62,765 nt of DNA from a candidate division CSSED10-310 bacterium (GTDB lineage: Bacteria; CSSED10-310), in assembly GCA_016931515.1 (NCBI GenBank), contig JAFGEQ010000020.1:1-62765 (forward strand). The letters are read 5' to 3'. Below, piece after piece: positions 17,547-24,949 of the stretch. Position 1 is the stretch's first letter; each line of letters starts with the position of its first letter. The notes under the pieces are model-generated. The model did not search any database and was not told where the DNA came from. It worked only from the letters and a program-made list of their open reading frames with translations. The position numbers and the translations under genes were made by a program.

Positions 17547-19426
17547 GTAAATTGTGGAATCAAATACCGGGACTTTTTTTCATCCTATCCATGGGTGTTT
17601 TCCTTACAGGCCTGTGTCCCGGAGTCTATTGGGGTGATGACGGGCTCCTGATTGCAGCCTCCGCTTCGTTGGGTATCGGTCATCCCCCCGGCCATCCGTT
17701 GTACATGATGGTGAACCGATGGGCTCTGCTGTTGCCTTTCGGAGATGTTGCCTTCCGTTACAACCTGATGGCTGCGTTCTGGTTAAGTGCGTCGTTGTAT
17801 CTGATCATCGCTTGGATATATCGAAAAACAGATTTTCGACCCATATCACATCTATCAATGATTGCCTTGATGATGTTCACACTGACACATCTCTTTTCCT
17901 GGCATCAGGCAATCAGAGCTGAAACGTATTCTCTCCACGCATTTATGCTGGTGTTATGCCTGACATCCATCGGATATGCCCAGACACCACGGAGTTTGAT
18001 GGCAGCTGCATTTTTTGCCTCCCTGATGATTGGTAATCAGTTGTTTCTGGCAGCATTGGCAGGACCGGGTCTCCTGGTCATTTGGTGTATGAAGTGGCAG
18101 AGAATGGCGCATCGCCCGAAATTGCTGATTCAATCGTCTTTTTTCTTCATCCTGGGTCTGTCGGTTTATCTCTATCCAGTCTTCCGGGTGGAAGCTGAAC
18201 CGGCGGTGTTGTGGACGATTCTGGAAGGACCGGTTGAAAAATTTGGATATATTACAGCCCGTTTGTATCGAAATTCATTCTTTGGATCCGGATCAACAGG
18301 AGCCGGATTCATACGTCGTTTAACTTCTGTATTCAGGGACCTTTTTGCTTCGTCCGGTTATTTGATGCCTGTGATAACCGCCGTTACCGGATGGATAGGT
18401 TTTAAGCGATCAAAGTCAGATGCTGCAGCGATAGCAGGAGTTCTTGTGATCATTTTATCGACACTAATCGGAACTGCCATGTGCGCGGAATACAATATCG
18501 ATAATTGGGATTTTCAGGGTTACTTGCTACCGGTGATAATACTTTTACCTGTTATTCCGGCACTTCTGCTGAAGGATTTGAACAAAATATTGAAGCACTA
18601 TCGTGGCATCGTCTTGATTATCTGTGTGATTGCCGGAGCCACTCCGTTCTGTGTCTCCTCAATTGGAGGGGATCGTTCGTTAAAAAGTTGTTTTGAACCA
18701 TCAGTGCTTGGGTATGCAAATTTGGATTCTGTCAATCCGGATTGTATTTGCCTGACTCGAAGTGACGTTGGATTCATGATGATCTACAAGCAGACGATAG
18801 AATTATTCAGAAAAGATGTCACTTTGCTCTCACGAGGATTTCTTCAGCGAATCTCTGATAAAACAGACAGGGTAAATCAGATATCGGGACTGCAGTCGTA
18901 CCGGAGCAGCAGTAGTTTTAACTATTTTTCTCCATCATTTCCCTCCTGCCTGCATAGTCCGGATTTCCCCAAACCCCTGTTCTGGGAACTCGCTGATGAT
19001 GATAAAAAGATCGCAGCATACCCTGCCCGGCTGACAGGGAGCCTCGCCGAGATTTTCCCGATCCCCGTGACATTTAATGGACCATCCGGCCAGTTCAACA
19101 GGCTGATTGGTTTAATTGATCAAAAAAACAACCAGCGCTTATTCCGAGATCAACAAGCTGTTGAGCAGCTATCCGTTCTCTTCTTCAACCGGGGGACGTT
19201 TTTCTTGAACAGATCACAAGCTGATAGATCTCTGGTGGAATTTGAACGTGCCATAGGCATTGACTCGAGCCAAGCTCGTATCCAAAATAACTATGGTGTT
19301 GCTTTGGCTCAGTTGAATCGGACACAAGACTCTATTCTGGCGTTTCAGAGAGCTCTCATTCTTGATCCGGGTCATCCGGGGGCGAGGAGAAATCTGGAAA
19401 TGCTTAAAAGGCCGGATAAACAATGA
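17543..19426 (+). CDS. DUF2723 (TMEM260-like) membrane protein with C-terminal TPR
   Basis: A 627-residue polytopic membrane protein of the DUF2723 family, related to the TMEM260-type GT-C transferases that use polyprenyl-phosphate sugars. The family motif is seen near the N-terminus: YWGDDGLL followed by GIGHPPGHPLY. About ten hydrophobic helices follow, then a soluble tail that ends in two TPR units (about 540-620, ALAQLNRTQDSILAFQRALILDPGH). It overlaps its neighbours by ATGA on both sides. It is inferred to transfer a lipid-linked sugar onto exported proteins. It is the first of three family members here. Confidence 0.85.
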   Translation: MSKLWNQIPGLFFILSMGVFLTGLCPGVYWGDDGLLIAASASLGIGHPPGHPLYMMVNRWALLLPFGDVAFRYNLMAAFWLSASLYLIIAWIYRKTDFRPISHLSMIALMMFTLTHLFSWHQAIRAETYSLHAFMLVLCLTSIGYAQTPRSLMAAAFFASLMIGNQLFLAALAGPGLLVIWCMKWQRMAHRPKLLIQSSFFFILGLSVYLYPVFRVEAEPAVLWTILEGPVEKFGYITARLYRNSFFGSGSTGAGFIRRLTSVFRDLFASSGYLMPVITAVTGWIGFKRSKSDAAAIAGVLVIILSTLIGTAMCAEYNIDNWDFQGYLLPVIILLPVIPALLLKDLNKILKHYRGIVLIICVIAGATPFCVSSIGGDRSLKSCFEPSVLGYANLDSVNPDCICLTRSDVGFMMIYKQTIELFRKDVTLLSRGFLQRISDKTDRVNQISGLQSYRSSSSFNYFSPSFPSCLHSPDFPKPLFWELADDDKKIAAYPARLTGSLAEIFPIPVTFNGPSGQFNRLIGLIDQKNNQRLFRDQQAVEQLSVLFFNRGTFFLNRSQADRSLVEFERAIGIDSSQARIQNNYGVALAQLNRTQDSILAFQRALILDPGHPGARRNLEMLKRPDKQ

Positions 19427-20445
19427 AACAAACCCAGCCTCTAATTTCGATCGTCGTTCCTTTTTATAATGAGGAAGACAACGTTGTAAAATTGCACCAA
19501 CAACTCGCGAATGTTCTGGACAGCTTAAGTGTTGAGTATGAGTTGATATTCGTCGATGACGGCAGCACGGATCAGACTCTTCAGAAGATGCTGGCGCTGA
19601 AGGATCCGGACTCGAGGGTACGAATCATCAAATTGTGGAGTAATTCCGGACAAACCGCGGGATTGGCTGCGGGATTCGATAGATGCAGAGGTTCTATAAT
19701 CATAAGCATGGATGGTGACCTTCAACACGATCCATCGGAAATTCCCGAGTTTTTAAAATGGATTGATGCAGGCTATGATGTCGTAAGCGGTTGGAGAAAG
19801 TATCGTGTTGATCCGTTCATCAGCCGGAAACTTCCATCACAGATTGCAAATTGGATTATGGCGCGTCTGTCCGGATTGAAGATTCACGATTTCGGGACTA
19901 CCTTTAAAGCTTATAGATCCGAAATCATACATTCAGTCACTCTATATGGTCAGTATCACCGTTTTATACCGGTACTGGTTGAGGGTATTAAGCCAAGAAT
20001 CAAGGAAATTCCTATACGCAGCATTCCCCGGGGAAGCGGCACCTCGAAATACAACATCGGTCGAACTTTCACTGTTTTTTTCGATCTGATCCGGATTCAC
20101 TTCCTGACCAAATATCTGACAAGACCACTACACGTTTTCGGCACCTTCGGCGTTGCTCTCGGCTCTTCAGGATTTGGGATAGCAGTGTACCTGTCGGCAC
20201 TCAAATTCCTAAAAGGCATGTCGATAATGGAACAACGGGCACCATTGTTCCTGCTTTCGATCCTACTTATGCTTGTCGGAACACAATTTCTGACGATGGG
20301 CCTTCTGGGTGAGATACTAGTAAAAATGTATCATAAACTACCCAATACACGGGTGTATTCTGTCGAGGCGGAATTGACACCCGGTGCAACCTACAGCAAA
20401 ACCAAATGGATCCTAAAATCCGGGAAATGTGTATCTGATGAGTGA
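19423..20445 (+). CDS. Polyprenyl-phosphate glycosyltransferase (GT2, DPM synthase-like, membrane-anchored)
   Basis: A 340-residue protein. The GT-A domain shows SIVVPFYNEEDNV, IFVDDGSTDQT and the canonical metal motif SMDGDLQHDP. GSGTSKYNIGR precedes two C-terminal hydrophobic helices (about 230-310), as in the GtrB/DPMS group. It should charge a polyprenyl phosphate with a hexose for use by periplasm-facing GT-C enzymes. It lies between two DUF2723 genes, overlapping both. This is the best candidate to supply their lipid-linked donor. Confidence 0.92.
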   Translation: MKQTQPLISIVVPFYNEEDNVVKLHQQLANVLDSLSVEYELIFVDDGSTDQTLQKMLALKDPDSRVRIIKLWSNSGQTAGLAAGFDRCRGSIIISMDGDLQHDPSEIPEFLKWIDAGYDVVSGWRKYRVDPFISRKLPSQIANWIMARLSGLKIHDFGTTFKAYRSEIIHSVTLYGQYHRFIPVLVEGIKPRIKEIPIRSIPRGSGTSKYNIGRTFTVFFDLIRIHFLTKYLTRPLHVFGTFGVALGSSGFGIAVYLSALKFLKGMSIMEQRAPLFLLSILLMLVGTQFLTMGLLGEILVKMYHKLPNTRVYSVEAELTPGATYSKTKWILKSGKCVSDE

Positions 20446-22285
20446 TCAGCGAGTCTTGATCTGGTTTTCCGCGATGCTCATCGTCTTTGCCACGTGTTGT
20501 TATGTGTCAGGGTTGATCCCATCAGCTTATTGGTTGGACAGTGGCGAGCTCCAGGCGGCTGTTCCAACCTACGGCATTGCACATTCTCCGAGTTTCCCGT
20601 CATATATTCTTTTCTCCAATAACGTCTGCTGGCTCCCTTGTGGGGATATCGCTTATCGGGTCAATCTTGCAACTGCGTTTGCCGCTTCAATTCTTGGATT
20701 ACTGACGTTTTTTTTATCCCTGCAACTGATGGGTTCTTATACAATCACAGGCAGAGTATGCAGCCTGCTGACAGCTTTGATGGTGATTACTAACCCGATG
20801 CTCTGGTTTCAGAGTATCAAGGCGGAGGTTTATAGTCTCAATTTAATCTGGATCCTTGGAATCCTGATCTGTTGTAACGGTATCATTCGCGAGCCGGACA
20901 ATCGAAACGGCGTATTTCGCAGAATCTGTTTGATTGCTCTATTCCTTGGTTTAGGGGGAACCAATCATTCTTTATTGACTGCCCACATCGCTCCAGTCCT
21001 GGCACTTATGCTATGTCTCTACTGGTCAAGAATCAGAATGCGGGAGTATACAGTCGTCCTGGTTTTGCTCATCACCACTTTGTCGATCTATCTATATTTG
21101 CCGATTCGATCGATGATCGATCCATGGATCGATACGGGCAATCCGGAAAACTGGATGAATTTCGTTAATGCCATCACCCGGAGGGGTTCTTTTAACCGAT
21201 TCTTTGGTGGAGGAGGCGCGTGGGGAGGTAATCTGGTCCAGTATTTTATTATGATGAAGGATCATTTTTCGTTGCCATTCTTTTTATTCGCGTGGCTGGG
21301 ATTGTTCCATTTGACTATTAAATTACCCCGCCAGGGATTGCTGCTGCTTCTTGCTGTTACTTTCAATATCAGCGTTACTCTCGTGAATCGTAATTTTAAT
21401 ATGAATCCGGACACGGGCCCCGCCTATCTGATGCTTTCGTCAATCATCCTGATCATTGGAATGGGCGTGGCAATCCATTCATCGCTTGGTTGGTTGAAGA
21501 GGACATTTCCATCCCCAGTCATTCTGGCGGTAACGTATGGTGGCGTCAGTTTGATACCGTTAGCATGGACTATTGAGGGAGTCTCAAATTCCGGAAAATT
21601 CATCGATTCTTCAGCCCCGGAAGTAGCACGGGCGATTCTGGACACCTGCCCTGAGAATTCAACGATATATTTCGGTATGTATTATAATTTGCCGTTCGTT
21701 GTTTCATACCTTCAATCAGTCGAGCATTTCCGGCAAGATATTGGAGTGATAAGCAGAGCTGAAATCGTTTATTGGTCCGGGGGATTACAGAATATTCGAA
21801 AGAGGTATCCGGACATCGCCGGTAGTATTTTTCAGGGTGAATATGGAGAAATTCTTAACTATCTGGCACCTCGGAGTGCCCGGCACAGTGTTCAAATTCC
21901 ATATGATCATGCAAGAGATATTCTATTTAATGCAAGTGCCTGGATGGCACAGGATGAGTCCAAAAAGAATACTGCTCTATGGTTTTCCAGCGAAGATGAT
22001 CACCTGTTGAGATGTACGGTTGATGCATATGGACCTGTTTTAAAACTGGGTGATCGGCTCTTGCGTGATCCGAAGTTAGCCTTCGATCCATCGATTATAA
22101 TTATGCGCAGAGTCAGAGCGCGGGAAGAATGCAGCTTCCTTCACTCCAGGGGTGCAAGGGCTCTTGCAGCCTTCTATGATCAGCAATGTGTGACCTTGAC
22201 GGCCCGGGGGAAAATATCGATTGCAGGGAACGCGCGAGACTGGCGATCATTCTACGATCCGAATCTCGCAGGATTTTGCGATTAG
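20438..22285 (+). CDS. DUF2723 (TMEM260-like) membrane protein
   Basis: About 615 residues from ATG 20438, which overlaps the previous stop by 8 nt; an in-frame GTG lies 9 nt earlier. The family motif is well kept as YWLDSGELQAA followed by GIAHSPSFPSY, including the acidic DSGE expected at the GT-C active site. Many hydrophobic helices fill the first 380 residues, and a mostly soluble domain follows. It is the last gene before a 373-base region without a gene. Inferred role: transfer of a lipid-linked sugar onto exported protein. Confidence 0.85.
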   Translation: MSDQRVLIWFSAMLIVFATCCYVSGLIPSAYWLDSGELQAAVPTYGIAHSPSFPSYILFSNNVCWLPCGDIAYRVNLATAFAASILGLLTFFLSLQLMGSYTITGRVCSLLTALMVITNPMLWFQSIKAEVYSLNLIWILGILICCNGIIREPDNRNGVFRRICLIALFLGLGGTNHSLLTAHIAPVLALMLCLYWSRIRMREYTVVLVLLITTLSIYLYLPIRSMIDPWIDTGNPENWMNFVNAITRRGSFNRFFGGGGAWGGNLVQYFIMMKDHFSLPFFLFAWLGLFHLTIKLPRQGLLLLLAVTFNISVTLVNRNFNMNPDTGPAYLMLSSIILIIGMGVAIHSSLGWLKRTFPSPVILAVTYGGVSLIPLAWTIEGVSNSGKFIDSSAPEVARAILDTCPENSTIYFGMYYNLPFVVSYLQSVEHFRQDIGVISRAEIVYWSGGLQNIRKRYPDIAGSIFQGEYGEILNYLAPRSARHSVQIPYDHARDILFNASAWMAQDESKKNTALWFSSEDDHLLRCTVDAYGPVLKLGDRLLRDPKLAFDPSIIIMRRVRAREECSFLHSRGARALAAFYDQQCVTLTARGKISIAGNARDWRSFYDPNLAGFCD

Positions 22286-22569
22286 CGCAAAAGTTCTTCG
22301 AAACAGCATTCCAGCCGAGAGTGACAATTTCTGTCAGGCTTCATGACCAAAAGTGGCAATGACTTAGAAATGACGATAGATGAAGGATTATTGCTATTCA
22401 CAGATGCTGTCTGAATGTAGACTAATAAGCTATTCAGAGCCATCTATGGGCTTCGGATGGGCTGTTGACAAATCTTCAAGAAGCTTTATAATTCAGCTTA
22501 ACTTTGCGTCAGTTCAGCTATTTCAAGGGTTGGCGCGAAAGATTGGCTGGAATGAGAAAACTGCTTTCT
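22286..22569 (+). other. Gene-free upstream region of the prepilin gene with direct repeats
   Basis: This stretch is open in the pilin frame from 22380 but its translation (MKDYCYSQMLSEC onward) looks like nothing coding, and no ribosome-binding site precedes it. It carries two copies of GCTATTCAnAG at 22393-22403 and 22429-22439, exactly 36 bases apart, and a looser copy GCTATTTCA at 22517-22525. An inverted repeat TGACA-N5-TGTCA is at 22322-22336. The position upstream of a sigma54-like promoter suggests binding sites for an enhancer-binding activator. No RNA gene was recognised. Confidence 0.35.
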
Positions 22570-22586
22570 TTGGCATGAGACTTGCT
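22570..22586 (+). promoter_or_regulatory. Sigma54 (-24/-12) promoter of the prepilin gene
   Basis: TTGGCATGAGACTTGCT matches the sigma54 consensus TGGCACG-N4-TTGCW with one mismatch in the -24 box and exact spacing between GG and GC. Transcription would start near 22597, giving a leader of about 60 bases with AGGAGG at 22646-22651. Sigma54 control of major pilin genes is established in Pseudomonas and Myxococcus. Confidence 0.72.
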
Positions 22587-22658
22587 TTAATCAGGTTCCG
22601 AGAGTGGAAACGAAAGTTTCCGAAACATCTATCAACCCTATTTACAGGAGGAATTCAC

Positions 22659-23147
22659 ATGTTTATTCGGGGTGAAAAAGGTTTTACATTGATTGAGTTG
22701 CTGATCGTTGTTGCCATCATTGGTATTATCGCTGCTATCGCCATTCCGAGCTTGCTGCGATCTCGTATGTCCGCCAATGAAGCTGCTGCCGTCGGATCAT
22801 TGAAGACGATTGCTGCAGCCCAGACGGACTATAACAACAACTCCAGCCCGCACACTTACAGTGTCGATCTTCTCTGCTTGGGATCAGGTAATGGTGCTGG
22901 TCAGGTTGATTTCGTTGATCCGGCCCTTGCTCAAGGTCTGAAATCAGGATTCCAGATCACAATGGTCGCCGGAAACCCGGTCACAATGACGGATGGTGTC
23001 GCTTACTGGGCATGGTCAGCCACTGCTTGGCCGGTCGTCTACGGTTCAACCGGAACCCGTTCATTCTATATCGATGAATCCGGTGTTATCCGTGGTTCCG
23101 ATATTTTAGGCTTTACGGGAACCGTGGTACTTCCCTCGATCGACTAA
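22659..23147 (+). CDS. Type IV-type prepilin (major pilin/pseudopilin-like)
   Basis: A 162-residue prepilin. The leader is short and charged (MFIRGEKG), with cleavage expected in G/FTLIEL; the mature N-terminus is Phe with Glu at position 5 and a hydrophobic helix (LLIVVAIIGIIAAIAIPSLL). The C-terminal domain is beta-rich, with SFYIDESGVIRGSD near the end, which resembles pseudopilin-type minor domains. The start ATG 22659 is set by AGGAGG 7 nt upstream. A sigma54-like promoter precedes it and a strong terminator follows, so it is a single-gene transcript inside a glycosylation region. That suggests it could be a glycosylation substrate. No assembly ATPase, platform protein or prepilin peptidase is in the window. 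Confidence 0.93.
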   Translation: MFIRGEKGFTLIELLIVVAIIGIIAAIAIPSLLRSRMSANEAAAVGSLKTIAAAQTDYNNNSSPHTYSVDLLCLGSGNGAGQVDFVDPALAQGLKSGFQITMVAGNPVTMTDGVAYWAWSATAWPVVYGSTGTRSFYIDESGVIRGSDILGFTGTVVLPSID

Positions 23148-23167
23148 TACACGATTTTTAGAGTGTA

Positions 23168-23196
23168 AAGGGCAGGATTCAATCCTGCCCTTTTTT
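23168..23196 (+). terminator. Rho-independent terminator after the prepilin gene
   Basis: GGGCAGGA (23170-23177) pairs with TCCTGCCC (23183-23190) around a 5-nt loop and runs into six T. It lies 20 bases after the pilin stop and confines the abundant pilin message. Confidence 0.93.
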
Positions 23197-23227
23197 AATA
23201 TCCGGACTGATTTTTACAAGGAATTCA

Positions 23228-24949
23228 ATGAACCAACTTCGACCCCCCCTCATAACTGGAGTGCTTGTATTTTCCGTTCTCCAATTTATCACCGTTCCCG
23301 GATTGTATTGGGGGGAGTCAGCCTTGCTAACAACGAGAGCCTGGCAACTTGGAAGCGCTCATCCACCTGGATATTGCGGGTTTCTGCATCTGCTCCATAT
23401 GGTCCAAAAAATTCTTCCAATCGGAGACATTTCCTGTCGATCTAATCAATTGGGCATAATTCTTTCTGCCATATCTGCATTCGCTCTTTGCCGCCTGATG
23501 CTGAGATCGCAGATCCCACTCAGTATCGCGGTTCCGTCAGCTGCAGGTTTCTCTTTGTGTCTACCTGTCTTCAACGCGATTGGAGCTGTTGAAGTATACG
23601 CCATGCACCTGTTGTTTATTATTATTACTATGTCGCTGTGCTTGATTCGTAGCAGCAAAAAACAATTGTTTCTACTGGCTTTTATTTGCTCTATCGCTTT
23701 CACCCATCACCTCACTTTTATTTTATTGATACCGGGCTTGATTACATGGTTCCTCTGTCAACCTACTCTTAATCTGAAAAAGGCTCATTGGATAACACTC
23801 CTGATACTGATACTTTTGGGTAGTTCCATCAATATTTACTTCCCGATCCGAGAATCAGTCCATTCACTCATTGTCTGGGGTCAGCCGGATTCAGCGGATG
23901 GATTTTTCGACCTGGTGACCGCATCAGAAGAAGCTAGAAGCGCATTTTCGAGCGGACTCGCTGCCCGGGATGATATATGGAGTCGTCTTCTCGCCGTCTG
24001 GCGAATACTGCTGGGAACACTCTCTTTACCCGGGCTCGTTTTGGCCGTTCCAGGAGTGATAGGACTAACCCGCAAATCCATTGGTTTCATGGCGCTTACA
24101 TTCGTCACATTCGTCTGTCTGACAGTTTCCGTGATTATCTACAACAGTAACGAGACGATTTCATTTTTTCTGCCGTCCCTTCTGATCGCCTGGTTATGGT
24201 CGACGTTCGGTCTGAGTGATATTGTTACCTGGATGAGAAAGAACACGAGAATTTATTCGAAAGTGATTGCACATGTTCTGGCTGTTCTTCCTATTCTGAT
24301 GTTGTCTGTTATTTTCAACCAGTTATGGAATCATCGTCATAATGATGTTTTTGTTCCTCGTATTCTGGTCAAAACCGCGATTGATTCATGTAAACAAAAT
24401 GCGTTGATAATCACGCGAAGAAGTGATTTGTGTTTTATCCGATGGTACATGAATGAGATTGAAAAAAGATCAGATCAACAGTCAATTTTTCAGCACCTGT
24501 TGTCATTCAAGTGGTATTATCATGATCTTGTTCAAAAAGGTTTGATGCGAGCGGGTCTGGAAAATGTTGTTTTTGAGGATTCACAGGCATGGAATGCAGC
24601 AGTGACTGCTTCACTGGCTGTTCAGAATCAGGGGTGTCGCCAGGTATTCTTTTCAGATCCAGAGATTGTGTCTGATATCGAATTGGCGGGTTGGCAATTT
24701 TCGCGACTGGAATGCAAGAGAGACGGCATGATTGTAAAATCCGACGGCATTCCACCGGCAAGTGGGACGGACAAACCATTGATTATTCTCGGTAGATTGG
24801 ACGAGTATTCCACACAGGCTCTTGGCGCTCTCTACCAGCGCTATGCTATTTGTCTTGCCATGCAGAGTAAGGGAACACAGGCATCGGAAGCGATGGCTGA
24901 ATCGGAACGATATCACATGCACGGCATCGATCAGGGATGGTGGAAGTGA
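23228..24949 (+). CDS. DUF2723 (TMEM260-like) membrane protein, third copy
   Basis: A 573-residue polytopic membrane protein with AAGGA before its ATG. The family motif is present but altered: YWGESALLTT followed by GSAHPPGYCGF, so the acidic pair DD/DSGE of the other two copies is reduced to a single Glu. Ten or so hydrophobic helices fill residues 1-370, then a soluble tail. It begins 31 bases after the pilin terminator and overlaps the GT39-type gene. It may be a specialised or weakened paralogue. Transfer of lipid-linked sugar to exported protein is inferred from the family only. Confidence 0.82.
   Translation: MNQLRPPLITGVLVFSVLQFITVPGLYWGESALLTTRAWQLGSAHPPGYCGFLHLLHMVQKILPIGDISCRSNQLGIILSAISAFALCRLMLRSQIPLSIAVPSAAGFSLCLPVFNAIGAVEVYAMHLLFIIITMSLCLIRSSKKQLFLLAFICSIAFTHHLTFILLIPGLITWFLCQPTLNLKKAHWITLLILILLGSSINIYFPIRESVHSLIVWGQPDSADGFFDLVTASEEARSAFSSGLAARDDIWSRLLAVWRILLGTLSLPGLVLAVPGVIGLTRKSIGFMALTFVTFVCLTVSVIIYNSNETISFFLPSLLIAWLWSTFGLSDIVTWMRKNTRIYSKVIAHVLAVLPILMLSVIFNQLWNHRHNDVFVPRILVKTAIDSCKQNALIITRRSDLCFIRWYMNEIEKRSDQQSIFQHLLSFKWYYHDLVQKGLMRAGLENVVFEDSQAWNAAVTASLAVQNQGCRQVFFSDPEIVSDIELAGWQFSRLECKRDGMIVKSDGIPPASGTDKPLIILGRLDEYSTQALGALYQRYAICLAMQSKGTQASEAMAESERYHMHGIDQGWWK

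Noticed and set aside
22322-22336. TGACA-N5-TGTCA as an operator
   Set aside because: Five-bp arms occur often by chance and it lies far from any mapped promoter; listed only as part of the upstream region.
22380-22658. In-frame extension of the prepilin by 93 residues
   Set aside because: A prepilin leader is short; the strong ribosome site and sigma54-like promoter both lie within this stretch, so it is untranslated.
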